A stretch of DNA of 56,608 bases from Campylobacterales bacterium (lineage in GTDB: Bacteria > Campylobacterota > Campylobacteria > Campylobacterales > Sulfurimonadaceae). Shown piece by piece: positions 35,295 through 44,314 of this stretch (position 1 is its first letter; the number at the start of each line of letters is the position of its first letter). A program made the translations under genes and the position numbers. The stretch spans positions 1 through 56,608 of the forward strand of contig JAJRQV010000083.1 of NCBI GenBank assembly GCA_024280035.1, in the 5' to 3' direction. The notes under the pieces are model-generated. The model was not told the DNA's origin and did not search any database. It saw nothing but the letters and a program-made list of their open reading frames with translations.

Positions 35295-35987
35295 CTACCC
35301 TAGCTTAAGTAAATCACTATAATCATACCGATCAAAGTCTAGATAAAATAACCCACTTTTTAAAATAACACGTGAGTCTGCTCCGTAGGCTTTTGCAAAA
35401 CGGCGTTTAATTGTTTTTCTCTGCGTTGATTTTATATCTAAAGAACGAAGGTATTGTTTAAGTTCAACGGGTGCTTGAGACCTGTTCTCTACCTTCTGTT
35501 CAATAATATCAATATTTTCAATCTGCTCATTAATAACGGGTGCAATATTAGCATCATGCAGAAGTTTTGTATTAACTAATTCAAGAATAGCCTTAAGTTG
35601 TGTGTCCTTGTCTTGATACACTTTTTCAATACGTTTACTCTCGTCTTTAAGCAGTTGCTCTTTGTCATCAATGAGTTTGTCAATCTTAGTCTCAAGCTCT
35701 TCAATCTTGAGTTTTAAATAACGGTTCTCTTTTTGGTAAAGCCCAATAACAGTTGCTACGGTTGTTTTTTTAGCAGCAACAGGAGGTGTTTGAGTTTTTT
35801 GTTCAGGGTTTGGGTACTTCACTGAAGAAACATCATTGTCTAGATAAGGAACTTGATGTTTGGGTACGACTATGTAGGTGGTATCATTTTCAATAATATA
35901 ATTAAGTCGATTACGACGAAGTCTAGAGTGCACCATTTCAGGTGAGATACTGTAGGCATTGGAATATTCTTCAATTGTAAATCGCAT
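35295..35987 (-). CDS. Coiled-coil protein with N-terminal HTH-like segment (possibly DUF3972)
   Basis: A 230-aa protein. The N-terminus MRFTIEEYSNAYSISPEMVHSR looks like a MerR/excisionase-type helix-turn-helix. A long coiled coil follows (about 85-130, ENRYLKLKIEELETKIDKLI). The C-terminal ~50 residues (TQRKTIKRRFAKAYGAD, then FYLDFDRYDYSDLL) look like a small conserved domain I associate, without certainty, with the Campylobacterota-specific DUF3972. Coupled to the DUF342 gene downstream. Confidence 0.6.
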   Translation of the reverse strand: MRFTIEEYSNAYSISPEMVHSRLRRNRLNYIIENDTTYIVVPKHQVPYLDNDVSSVKYPNPEQKTQTPPVAAKKTTVATVIGLYQKENRYLKLKIEELETKIDKLIDDKEQLLKDESKRIEKVYQDKDTQLKAILELVNTKLLHDANIAPVINEQIENIDIIEQKVENRSQAPVELKQYLRSLDIKSTQRKTIKRRFAKAYGADSRVILKSGLFYLDFDRYDYSDLLKLG

Positions 35988-35999
35988 GATTTAATCTCC

Positions 36000-36689
36000 T
36001 TATAACTCTTTGAGCGAGTTGAATTTTATATGAGGGGGGTTAATAACACTCCCTTTTCTTAACCAAACAAGATAACCTGACCAGCTATTATCATGTTTGT
36101 CTTTAAAGGTTTGAAGGCGTGAATGTTTAAACTGTTGTTCTAACAAGAGTGCTTCAAAATCAGGATAAAGTTTTAAAAAGTTGTTAAACGATTTATACGC
36201 TGCCTTAGAAACAAAAACAGTACTAATGGTGTAATCTTTTTGTTCTAAAAAACGAGCACAGTGGTTTAGCCCATCACCAATATAATTTTGATGTCCTAAG
36301 ATATCTTTAAAGGCATATACTCGTCCCGTATGAACAGCAACACGTATACCTTTAAAGTATGAAAATTTTTCAGCAATAAGTTCAGAAAAATGGTTAAAAG
36401 AGAGACCAAGAATTGTTCCAAAGCCTTTCATCCTTGAATTTAAAATACAGTAAAAACCATCTCCCGTAGAGATAAAATCTAAAATCATCTGAGAAAGGTT
36501 CATATCTGAGTTAGAAAGAAGTTTTTCAAGCATACGTGTGTAACTTTGTGTGAGGTACTCAATGAGTTGGAGTTGTTGTCGAGGAGTGAGTTGTGAAAAG
36601 CTAATGATATCAACAAGAACAATGTCAGTATTATAGTCACGTGAAGGTGCTTTTGCCACTTTTACCCCTAAATTCATAATTTTTATCAT
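36000..36689 (-). CDS. Class III nucleotidyl cyclase-like protein
   Basis: A 229-aa soluble protein made of one class III adenylate/guanylate cyclase fold. Metal-binding Asp residues are probably D27 (VLVDIISFSQLT) and D76 (STGDGFYCIL). Later motifs IRVAVHTGRVYAF and YIGDGLNHCARFLE match the NTP-binding region. No sensory or membrane domain is fused. Whether it makes a cyclic nucleotide or is a binding relative cannot be told. It precedes the DUF3972-like and DUF342 genes in one probable operon. Confidence 0.75.
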   Translation of the reverse strand: MIKIMNLGVKVAKAPSRDYNTDIVLVDIISFSQLTPRQQLQLIEYLTQSYTRMLEKLLSNSDMNLSQMILDFISTGDGFYCILNSRMKGFGTILGLSFNHFSELIAEKFSYFKGIRVAVHTGRVYAFKDILGHQNYIGDGLNHCARFLEQKDYTISTVFVSKAAYKSFNNFLKLYPDFEALLLEQQFKHSRLQTFKDKHDNSWSGYLVWLRKGSVINPPHIKFNSLKEL

Positions 36690-36802
36690 AATAGTATTTT
36701 TATCTATAAAAAGAACTAAAAGGAGATGAATTTGTGTTAATATGGGGCTTTTAAATGTATAAATTAAACATAATCACAACTCTAAATAGATGTAGATTTT
36801 TT

Positions 36803-36817
36803 AGAGTTGCTTATAAG
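36803..36817 (+). repeat. Shared 15-bp motif upstream of pyk (copy 1)
   Basis: AGAGTTGCTTATAAG, preceded by a T-run, ends 10 nt before the pyk start. An identical 15-mer with the same T-run lies at 38444-38458 upstream of the next plus-strand gene. It is probably a shared promoter or regulator site; the right part (TTATAAG) could be a -10. Confidence 0.5.
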
Positions 36818-36827
36818 GAAGTTTTAT

Positions 36828-38318
36828 ATGAAACGAAGAACAAAGATTTTAGCTACGGTCGGTCCTGCAAGTAAGAGTGTAGAAGCTCTAGAAAAATTGA
36901 TTCGTTCAGGTGTTAATGTATTTAGAATGAATTTTTCACATGGCACGCATGAAGAGCACTCTCTTGTACTTAAAAACATTAGAACAGCGATGAAAAACTG
37001 TGGTTGGATTGTAGGTGTTCTTCAAGACATTTGTGGACCAAAAATACGTGTGGGTACCTTAAAACAATACTTTAATCTTAAAAAAGGCGACAAACTTGTT
37101 TTTATGCGTGAAGAGATTGAAGGTTATCAAGAGTCAGAAGACCGATATATCTTAAGTATTAATCAACCCTCTATCTTAGCACTAATAAAAAAAGATGAGT
37201 ATATCTATCTTTATGATGGGCGTATTCGTATTCGTGTAGAAGAAGTTGCTGATGATGCGGTGATGGGTGTTGTTGAAAACTCAGGTACTTTAGCTTCAAA
37301 TAAGGGTGTTAATTTTCCTAATACTAAAATTAATATTAATGTCATTACTGAAAAAGACAGGGCAGATATGCTCTGGGGAATTCAGAACCAAGTAGACTTT
37401 ATGGCAATATCTTTTGTTCAAAATGCTGAAGATATGAAAAAGGCGAGGGCTGTTTTAGAAGATAATGGTGGCGCTCAAGATCTTATTGCTAAGATTGAGA
37501 AGTTTGATGCTGTGGAAAATATTGATGAGATTTTAAAAGAGAGTGATGGGCTTATGGTTGCGCGTGGTGATTTAGGCATTGAAGTGCCTTATTACATGGT
37601 GCCTACCATTCAAAAAACCTTAATTAAAAAGGCTAATGCTCAGGCAAAACCTGTAATTACAGCAACACAAATGTTGCTCTCTATGACAGATAGTGAAAAT
37701 GCAACACGTGCAGAAATATCTGATGTTGCTAATGCTGTTTTAGATGGTACGGATGCGGTTATGCTTTCTGAAGAGACCGCCATTGGGCAAAACCCAGCAT
37801 TAGCGGTTGAGACGATGTCAAATACTATTATTCAAGCAGAAACTATTTATCGTTATAACAAACTACATGAATTTGAAAATCGTGATGATAAAGATGTTAT
37901 TGACCATGCTACAACAACCTTAGCTACCCAACTTAATGCAAAGGGGATTTTAGCCTTAACCACATCAGGAATGTCAGCAAAAAAGATGGCACGTTACCGT
38001 CCTCATGTAGATATTTTAGCCGTAACGCACAATATTAAAGTGGCACAGCGTTTAACTTTAGTTTGGGGAGTTGCTCCTGCTTTTTCTGTGCGTAAAAACA
38101 AGTTTGAGTTAATGCTAAGTGAAGTGATGAATAAGGGTCTTGAAAATGGTTTTATTAAAAAAGAAAATACTTATATTATTACAGCAGGTGATCCAGTAGG
38201 TGTTCCTGGGACAACAAATAATATTCGTATTTTAAAAGAAAAAGAGATAGAATACTTCTCAGAATTAGGTACAAACAGTAAAAAGAAAAAAGAAGAAACA
38301 AGCGCGACACTTTTTTAA
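36828..38318 (+). CDS. pyk: Pyruvate kinase
   Basis: A 496-aa glycolytic enzyme, phosphoenolpyruvate plus ADP to pyruvate plus ATP. Start MKRRTKILATVGPASKS at 36828 after AAGGAAG; an upstream extension of 7 codons has no support. Signatures are VFRMNFSHGTHEEH, ICGPKIRVG, the active-site region DLIAKIEKFDAVENIDEIL, MVARGDLGIEVP and TATQMLLSM. The C-terminal allosteric domain is complete. It is preceded by a 15-bp motif repeated before the next gene. Confidence 0.96.
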   Translation: MKRRTKILATVGPASKSVEALEKLIRSGVNVFRMNFSHGTHEEHSLVLKNIRTAMKNCGWIVGVLQDICGPKIRVGTLKQYFNLKKGDKLVFMREEIEGYQESEDRYILSINQPSILALIKKDEYIYLYDGRIRIRVEEVADDAVMGVVENSGTLASNKGVNFPNTKININVITEKDRADMLWGIQNQVDFMAISFVQNAEDMKKARAVLEDNGGAQDLIAKIEKFDAVENIDEILKESDGLMVARGDLGIEVPYYMVPTIQKTLIKKANAQAKPVITATQMLLSMTDSENATRAEISDVANAVLDGTDAVMLSEETAIGQNPALAVETMSNTIIQAETIYRYNKLHEFENRDDKDVIDHATTTLATQLNAKGILALTTSGMSAKKMARYRPHVDILAVTHNIKVAQRLTLVWGVAPAFSVRKNKFELMLSEVMNKGLENGFIKKENTYIITAGDPVGVPGTTNNIRILKEKEIEYFSELGTNSKKKKEETSATLF

Positions 38319-38443
38319 GATCTGATTTATGTTCTTTTACTTAAAACTAGAAGGTTTAGTTTTAAAAATAAAAGTTTCATTTATCTTGAAAGTGATACCA
38401 TTATAAATAGAAGTACCTCTACCTAATTTTTTTTAATTTTTTA

Positions 38444-38458
38444 AGAGTTGCTTATAAG
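38444..38458 (+). repeat. Shared 15-bp motif (copy 2)
   Basis: AGAGTTGCTTATAAG, identical to 36803-36817 and also preceded by T-rich sequence, 40 nt before the 107-aa gene. It suggests common transcriptional control of pyk and this small-gene cluster. Confidence 0.5.
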
Positions 38459-38497
38459 TCTGAATTTATAGAGCCTAAGGCAAATAAAGGATGCATA

Positions 38498-38821
38498 ATG
38501 GAAGAAGAACTTTTACAGATGTGTGGATATAAGGATGATAAAAAATCTTTATTATTAGTAAATGAGATAAAAAATAACTATTTTCATTTTGATGAGCTTG
38601 TTTTGGCATTAAGAGATTTACAACCTTTTTTACAACACAGTGATTATTATCTTTCACTTCGAAGTGAACAGCATATGATAAAGTTTAAAAATGATTTTTT
38701 AGACCAAGATGATTTTTTAGCTCTTGATGCTGAGATAATAGTCTGGGCAAATGAGCATAATATTGAACTACAAGAAGATTTAGGTAAGATTTTAATTTTA
38801 GGAAAACGTGTAACAGATTAG
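38498..38821 (+). CDS. Hypothetical acidic protein
   Basis: A 107-aa acidic soluble protein starting MEEELLQMCGYKDDKKS with AAAGGATGC upstream. No domain recognised; mostly helical, with LDAEIIVWANEHNIELQED near the C-terminus. It ends in TAG and is followed within 10 nt by an interrupted exported-protein gene, then a small membrane protein. Confidence 0.65.
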   Translation: MEEELLQMCGYKDDKKSLLLVNEIKNNYFHFDELVLALRDLQPFLQHSDYYLSLRSEQHMIKFKNDFLDQDDFLALDAEIIVWANEHNIELQEDLGKILILGKRVTD

Positions 38822-38830
38822 GGAGAGAAT

Positions 38831-39376
38831 ATCAAATACATTTTAGGGATAATTTTAATAATAAGTAACCTGTTAGAGGCAAGAGATATTGGGCCTTTTA
38901 TTAAGGATTTTAAGGCAGAAAAATATAATAAGGTATGTGAAAAGGGTTCACGACTTTTTTATGGAGGTTATACAGATGAGAACTTTATCTCATTAGTAGG
39001 AATTTCTTGTGCTAAGGTAGACAGAATAAATATTTTAGGTATGTTGCAGCGTTCTTTAGTAAGTTCAGAGTCTTCACGAGAAAATGCTTCGTATTTTTCT
39101 ACATTATTATTGCAAAAACGTCTAATTTATCAGTTTATGATAGATGGTACAGATATTTCATATCTTACACTTCCCTCGTCTAGACATCTGCTTTCACGTG
39201 TGTTTGAACACCTCTCAACAAAATAGTACACGGTATTGTCTAAACGTCCAAAACTGATTGAAATTAATGATAATGGAAGAAAAATAATACTTTCACTTTC
39301 AGATGATGAACCTATAAAAGTTTTAGTAGATGAATATACAGGAACGGGTGAACTTAAACGCCATTGGTACCAATAA
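38831..39376 (+). pseudogene. Exported hypothetical protein with ATC start and internal TAG
   Basis: A 182-codon frame. The first codon is ATC at 38831, 3 nt after GGGAGAG, and the next residues KYILGIILIISNLLEA form a good signal peptide, so ATC occupies the place of ATG. At 39224-39226 a TAG interrupts the frame, which then continues for 49 codons (YTVLSKRPKLIEINDNG, then VDEYTGTGELKRHW) to TAA at 39376. No ATG precedes the signal peptide. The mature part (GPFIKDFKAEKYNKVCEKGS, then SRHLLSRVFEHL) matches no domain I recognise. Probably a decaying gene, or affected by sequence errors. Confidence 0.65.
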
Positions 39377-39377
39377 A

Positions 39378-39548
39378 ATGCAGTTAAAACAGATGCCTTT
39401 AAAGAAAAAAATTCTTACTGCTTTTATGATTCTTGCTTCAGGATTTTTCCTTTATCAAGGCTTTAGTATGCTTTTTCATCCAGTTCAAGAAAATACGGTC
39501 CAAAAGATAGAGCTTAAAGCACAAGAGCTTTCTACAGAGTCTCCTTAA
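39378..39548 (+). CDS. Small membrane protein
   Basis: A 56-aa protein read from ATG 39378, one base after the previous stop. A longer frame from 39330 overlaps the preceding gene and is unlikely. Basic N-terminus (QLKQMPLKKK), one membrane helix (ILTAFMILASGFFLYQGFSMLF), then an acidic periplasmic tail. Function unknown. Its last 17 nt overlap the convergent agmatine deiminase gene. Confidence 0.6.
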   Translation: MQLKQMPLKKKILTAFMILASGFFLYQGFSMLFHPVQENTVQKIELKAQELSTESP

Positions 39549-40529
39549 GTTCTACTCCCTTAGGAAACTGCATACTTACGCAGTGGAGGCTTCCTCCTTG
39601 ACGAATGAGTGTAGTACAATCAATAGCTATAATTTCATGTCGAGGAAAGGCTCTTTGTAAAATAGCCTGTGCTAAGTCATCATTATCGTCATTATAGCTT
39701 GGCATTAAGACCGCGCCATTAAGTATTAAAAAGTTTGCATACGTGGCAGGAAGACGTTTTCCATTCTCATAAATTGCCTTAGGCAAAGGCAGAGGAATAA
39801 GATGAAAACTGTTCTGATCTTGATCACTAAAGCGTTCTAACTCCTCCTCCATGTTTAAGAGTGCATCAAAATGTTCATCTTCTTTATCTAAACATTGAAC
39901 ATAAGCAATGGTTTTCTCATCTACAAAACGTGCAAGGGTGTCAATATGACCATCAGTATCATCACCTACTAAATGCCCATTACTTAATACAATGATTTTT
40001 TTGCGCCAATCGCTTTTTTAAGCAGTCCAAGGTGTTGGTCATTGTTTCTATTTTCATTAAAAATACAGCTGGCTGTTGTTAAAACAGTACCGACTCCATT
40101 ACTATCAAGCGCACCTCCTTCAAGGATGTAGGCAAACTCTTTTATCGCACAAGGATAAAAAGAAGAAAGGTTTTGCGTTAACTGATTATCGAGTTTGGCA
40201 TCAAACTTTCCACCCCAACCATTAAATTTAAAATCTAAAAGAAGTGTTTTTTCATCAACTTCAATGCTAATGGCTGAACAGTCTCTTGCCCATGAATCAT
40301 TAGTTTTAGCCTTGGCGAAATGAAGATTTTTTAAATCACTAAACTTACTCTTTACATACTCTACTTCATCACAGACTACTAAACATTTTTGGTAGTGTGA
40401 TATGGTCTTAATAATCTCAATAAAGTTTTTTTCAGCCTCTTCTAAACAGCAAACCCAGTCACTGTTTTTGTGGGGGAAAATAACTTGTATAAAAGATTGC
40501 TCTTCAAATTCTGCGGGTAAACGTCTCAA
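39532..40529 (-). pseudogene. aguA: Agmatine deiminase, frameshifted in an A7 tract
   Basis: The gene makes N-carbamoylputrescine from agmatine. Two frames are needed. The first, from 40529, carries NDSWARDCSAISI, FNGWGGKFDAKLDN and LEGGALDSNGVGTVLTT, and runs into a stop just after AIGAKK. The second continues with VLSNGHLVGDDTDGHIDTL, holding the catalytic His/Asp, and ends with the catalytic Cys in GGSLHCVSMQF. The break is at seven A's on the coding strand (T7 at 39996-40002); one more A restores one ~330-aa protein. The tract is prone to polymerase slippage, so phase variation, ribosomal slippage or a sequencing error are all possible. Confidence 0.88.
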
Positions 40530-40556
40530 TTAATTTTCCTTAGATATAATTACATC

Positions 40557-41555
40557 ATGTCATATATAGAACTTAACAAATCAGCATTTTTTAATAATTT
40601 AGACATTATCGCCAAAAAGTGTAAAGAGAGAGATAAAATTGCACTTGTACTTAAAGATAATGCATATGGGCATGGGCTTTTAGAAGTTGCCTCTATGGCA
40701 AAAGAGTATGGAATTACTAAGGTAGTTGTTCGAAGCGTTGAAGAAGCAGAATGCATTAAAGAACTGTTTGAATATATTTTAATCTTACGTCCTACGTTTC
40801 CACTTCGAAATGAGAAGAATTATGTTTTTACTATTAATAGCATAGAAGACTTAGAAAAGTTCTCACCTGAGGCACGTTTAGAATTAAAAGTGGACTCAGG
40901 AATGCACCGTAACGGTATTGCTAGAGATGAAATTGAACAAGCCCAAGAGATTATTAAAATTAAAAACCTGCAAGTAGAAGCAGTGTTTACTCATTATCGT
41001 TCAGCCGATACGATGAGTGCTGAGTGGTTTTGGCAAGTCTCTAATTTTAAAAATATAATTAAAACTTTTTCATCTGAATTAAGATTTCATTCGTGTAATT
41101 CAGCCGCTCTGTTTAGAGTAAGTGATTTTAATGAAGATATGGTTCGAGTAGGTATCTCTGCTTATGGATGTTTACAGATGGATAGAGGTTTTAATGAAAC
41201 TGGGCTTCAGCCAGTCTTATCTCTGTATGCACAACGTATTAGTAGCCGAGACTTAGAAAAAGGTGAACGTTTGGGGTATAACGCGACCTTTGAAGCAAAA
41301 GAGCTTATGCACATTGGTAATTATGATATTGGATATGCAGATGGACTAAAACGCTCCTTATCAAATGCGTATCAGACTCCTGATGGGTACGAGTTATTAG
41401 GGCGGGTTTCAATGGATAACAGCTCTTATAATACAAGTGAAGATACCCTTTTGATTTTTGATGATGCAAATGAGATGGCAGCCTTTGCGGACACCATTGC
41501 TTATGAGGTGTTGACCTCTCTTTCTCCTTATTTAAAGCGAACTATCATTGGATGA
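40557..41555 (+). CDS. alr: Alanine racemase
   Basis: A 332-aa PLP enzyme supplying D-alanine for peptidoglycan. The PLP-lysine motif is KIALVLKDNAYGHG near the N-terminus; LKVDSGMHRNGI and GRVSMDNSSYN follow. The second catalytic residue, Tyr, is in LGYNATFEA. Shorter than the usual ~360 aa, as in other Campylobacterota. It is divergent from aguA with only 27 bp between start codons. The next gene overlaps it by 8 nt. Confidence 0.93.
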   Translation: MSYIELNKSAFFNNLDIIAKKCKERDKIALVLKDNAYGHGLLEVASMAKEYGITKVVVRSVEEAECIKELFEYILILRPTFPLRNEKNYVFTINSIEDLEKFSPEARLELKVDSGMHRNGIARDEIEQAQEIIKIKNLQVEAVFTHYRSADTMSAEWFWQVSNFKNIIKTFSSELRFHSCNSAALFRVSDFNEDMVRVGISAYGCLQMDRGFNETGLQPVLSLYAQRISSRDLEKGERLGYNATFEAKELMHIGNYDIGYADGLKRSLSNAYQTPDGYELLGRVSMDNSSYNTSEDTLLIFDDANEMAAFADTIAYEVLTSLSPYLKRTIIG

Positions 41556-42300
41556 TGAACATTTAGAAATCATCTATTTAGATGAACATATAGTAGCCAT
41601 AAATAAACCTTCAAACCTCTTAGTTCACCGTTCATGGATAGATAAAGAAGAGACCTGTTTTGCCATGATGATGGTGCGTGACCAGATTGGAAAATATGTT
41701 TATCCTGTACACCGTTTAGATAAACCCACTTCAGGAGCATTACTCTTTGCTTTATCAAAAGAGATGGCAAGAAGTCTTTCAGAACTGATGCAAGAAGGTG
41801 GTTTTAAAAAAGAGTATCTCGCGGTGGTTCGTGGATATACGGACGAAAAGGGTGAAATAGATTATGCCTTAAAAGAGGTCTTAGATAAAATGACTGATAA
41901 AAAAGCCAGACAAGATAAAGAGCCTCAAGAAGCAGTAACCTTGTATGAAAAACTCTCAGAAGTTGAACTTCCTTTTCCTGTGGGACGGTATGATACAACG
42001 CGGTATTCTCTTGTGCATCTAAAACCTCAAACCGGAAGAAAACATCAACTTCGCCGTCATATGAAACATATTTTACATCCTATCGTGGGTGACACAAAAT
42101 ATGGAAGAGGGGAACATAATAGGTTCTTTAGAGAAAATTTTGATTGTCATAGACTTTTACTGCATGCTTCAAAATTAAGTTTTGTACATCCACTCACTCA
42201 AGAAAATATTGTTTTAGAAGCGGGTTTGGATGAGGTTTTTCTAAGGGTTATAAAGGCCTTATCTTTTTCCATAAAACCGTCAGAAACAGAATTGAAATAA
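41548..42300 (+). CDS. RluA/TruC-type pseudouridine synthase
   Basis: A 250-aa protein, start TTG at 41548 overlapping the alr stop by 8 nt; no ATG lies nearby in frame. Pseudouridine synthase signatures are LDEHIVAINKPSNLLVHRS, the catalytic HRLDKPTSGALLFA (Asp in RLD), and LKPQTGRKHQLRRHM. The lack of an S4 domain and the short length fit TruC (tRNA U65) or a short RluA type. The last 53 nt overlap the convergent MFS gene. Confidence 0.88.
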   Translation: MDDEHLEIIYLDEHIVAINKPSNLLVHRSWIDKEETCFAMMMVRDQIGKYVYPVHRLDKPTSGALLFALSKEMARSLSELMQEGGFKKEYLAVVRGYTDEKGEIDYALKEVLDKMTDKKARQDKEPQEAVTLYEKLSEVELPFPVGRYDTTRYSLVHLKPQTGRKHQLRRHMKHILHPIVGDTKYGRGEHNRFFRENFDCHRLLLHASKLSFVHPLTQENIVLEAGLDEVFLRVIKALSFSIKPSETELK

Positions 42301-43396
42301 GAAAAAGTCCCAGCCCCACAAGCCAGAAAAAGTCTTTGATTCCAAAGTTTAAAATAATAGGATGAAAAACAATAGGTGAAAAAAACTGCCCTAAAAATAG
42401 AGCACTTGTGGCATAAGCTGTTGATTTTACACGTCTTTGTTTTGAAGACTTGTGCAGTACCCAAGCAATAATATTGGTAATTAAGATACCAGCACCTATG
42501 CCCAAAATAGGCGCTGAAAGATAGAGTTGACCTACCTCTTTACTCAGTCCAATTAAGATAAAACTGATGCTCACTAAAATCATACCGATAAGGTACAAAA
42601 GAGTAAAACTAAGATGTTTTTTAAGTTTAGAGTAGGCTAAGGCACCGATAGCATTGCAGACAAAAACCGTGGCAATTACAGTTCCCGTATAGGTGCCACT
42701 TTGTTTAAAATGTTCTATGATTAAAAAAGGAAACTGTGTAGGCATAATATAAAAAACAAGCATCACTAAAAAGGCTAAAAAATAGATGCCTAAAAGAGAG
42801 TTTTTCTCTTTTTCATCACTCTCTTGTTCTTGATGCGTTAGAGGCTCTTTAAGATAGAGTATGATTAAAGGGATATAGAGTAAACCAATAAGATATATTC
42901 CAAAAGGATAACGCCAGTTAAGGTCACTTAAATAACCCCCACTAAGTAAAAACAGCATACCACCTACTGCGGTAAAGGTACTTTGTAAACCCATATATTT
43001 ATGTCTAGCCTCTTCTTCAAAATAATCACCAACCAAAGAAGTTGTAATAATCATTAAGGTGGCAATAGAAATACCAAGAAGCGCACGTGATAAGAGTAAA
43101 CTCTGCATATTATCTAGGTACAAACCTGCACTTCCAAACACACAAAAGAAGATTACAGCTACTAATGTAACATGCCTTCGTTTGAATTTATAAATAAGAT
43201 GACCTAAAAAAGGAGATAAAAATGCAACTGCCAAAGAGGGAAGGGTAATTATTAGACGTGAATAAAACTCTATATCTTTAAGCTGTGAGAAATGTTCTTT
43301 AAGATGAGGAAGGGTGGTGATAATCGCAACATTTGACATCATTGCTATCATCGTTAAAAGAAGTAAGGTGATTTTAGTGGCTAAGGAGATGTGCAT
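42248..43396 (-). CDS. Major facilitator superfamily transporter
   Basis: A 382-aa inner-membrane protein with 12 hydrophobic segments and the loop-2 MFS motif region (SPFLGHLIYKFKRRHV). It looks like a drug or arabinose-efflux type MFS pump; no substrate clue. The start at 43396 (MHISLATKITLLLL) lies 2 nt after the upstream stop; an earlier ATG at 43438 would overlap the NlpC/P60 gene by 40 nt. The 3' end overlaps the pseudouridine synthase gene by 53 nt tail to tail. Confidence 0.88.
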   Translation of the reverse strand: MHISLATKITLLLLTMIAMMSNVAIITTLPHLKEHFSQLKDIEFYSRLIITLPSLAVAFLSPFLGHLIYKFKRRHVTLVAVIFFCVFGSAGLYLDNMQSLLLSRALLGISIATLMIITTSLVGDYFEEEARHKYMGLQSTFTAVGGMLFLLSGGYLSDLNWRYPFGIYLIGLLYIPLIILYLKEPLTHQEQESDEKEKNSLLGIYFLAFLVMLVFYIMPTQFPFLIIEHFKQSGTYTGTVIATVFVCNAIGALAYSKLKKHLSFTLLYLIGMILVSISFILIGLSKEVGQLYLSAPILGIGAGILITNIIAWVLHKSSKQRRVKSTAYATSALFLGQFFSPIVFHPIILNFGIKDFFWLVGLGLFLISILFLTVLWKKIRPL

Positions 43397-43398
43397 AC

Positions 43399-43923
43399 TC
43401 AAAATAGACGCCTTGTCTGCCAATAATGTTTTTTCCAATAAGGGTTATTAATACTAGAAATACATACCCCCTTAGAGTCAGAAGCATGCATAAACTTTCC
43501 ATTTTCAAGATAGATACCTACATGACGAACATTCCATCCTGTTTTAAAAAAAAGAAGGTCTCCTGTTTGCAGTTCATATTTATAAACAATACGCCCTTTT
43601 TTAACCTGATCTTTTGTAGAACGAGGAAGCTGTATGCCGTAAACTTTTTTATAAGCACTTAATACAAAACCTGAACAATCTACCCCTTTTAAAGAGAGCC
43701 CTCCATACTGATAAGGTGTACCTTTCCAAGCATGGTATTGAGAATATAACGAGTTAAGTTTAGAAGATTTTTTTGTTGGTGATGAACTCTTTTTTAAGGA
43801 GCTTTTTTTGCGACTGTTTTGTTTTCGTTGCTTTTTTAGCTCAGCTGCACTTGTAGTAGGAAGTTTACGTGAACATCCACTAAAAAGGATAAGCGTGATT
43901 AAAAAAATACAGAGGTGTTTCAA
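43399..43923 (-). CDS. NlpC/P60 family lipoprotein (peptidoglycan endopeptidase)
   Basis: A 174-aa lipoprotein with a lipobox LFSGC (Cys17). A Ser/Lys-rich linker (about 20-58) precedes an NlpC/P60 domain with Cys83 (VDCSGFV), His134 (RHVGIYL) and His146 (FMHAS) as catalytic residues. It should cut peptide stems in peptidoglycan from a membrane-anchored position. It is located directly between the MFS gene and a hypothetical gene on the same strand. Confidence 0.92.
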   Translation of the reverse strand: MKHLCIFLITLILFSGCSRKLPTTSAAELKKQRKQNSRKKSSLKKSSSPTKKSSKLNSLYSQYHAWKGTPYQYGGLSLKGVDCSGFVLSAYKKVYGIQLPRSTKDQVKKGRIVYKYELQTGDLLFFKTGWNVRHVGIYLENGKFMHASDSKGVCISSINNPYWKKHYWQTRRLF

Positions 43924-44313
43924 TTAGCTTATCTTAATAATTGCCTCAGGCAATATTGCCCCGTCAATACCCAGTGTTGCCACTTCTTCAATCTCTTCTT
44001 CATTCTTGATATGAACTAAAACCTTTGCATCAAAAAGATACGTGTCTGCTGCATTTTGAACACTTTTACAAAGTGTTTTATTAACAAGAAGGTAATGAGC
44101 ATCTAAGTTTTCACAAATAATTGCCTGTGTTAAGGTTGAGATGTCTAAGGCAAAAAGAAGATCATTTGTTTTAGCAAATTCAATCAGTTCAAAAACTTCT
44201 TCATCACAAGAAAAAAGTAAAATTGAATGAGAAGGTGTATGTTCAATAGCCTCAATAGAAGCGATATGATAAAGTTTTTCACTGGGTATATGAGGATGTC
44301 CAAATAACAACAT
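43924..44313 (-). CDS. Hypothetical cytosolic protein
   Basis: A 129-aa protein: MLLFGHPHIPSEKLYHIASI, then DLLFALDISTLTQAIICEN and VLVHIKNEEEIEEVATLGID. The alternating beta/alpha pattern suggests a small Rossmann-like or TIM-barrel fragment fold. No domain recognised. It is adjacent to the NlpC/P60 gene with no gap and follows the small zinc-ribbon-like membrane protein gene. Confidence 0.7.
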   Translation of the reverse strand: MLLFGHPHIPSEKLYHIASIEAIEHTPSHSILLFSCDEEVFELIEFAKTNDLLFALDISTLTQAIICENLDAHYLLVNKTLCKSVQNAADTYLFDAKVLVHIKNEEEIEEVATLGIDGAILPEAIIKIS

Positions 44314-44314
44314 A

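Noticed and set aside
26207-39376. Genome-wide reassignment of TAG or TAA
   Set aside because: TAG ends the cyclophilin, DUF3972-like, 107-aa and solute-binding genes normally, and TAA ends many others, so stops are read as stops.
42248-42300. 53-nt convergent overlap of the RluA-type and MFS genes as an assembly fault
   Set aside because: Both reading frames keep good C-terminal sequence, and tail-to-tail overlaps of this size occur in compact genomes.
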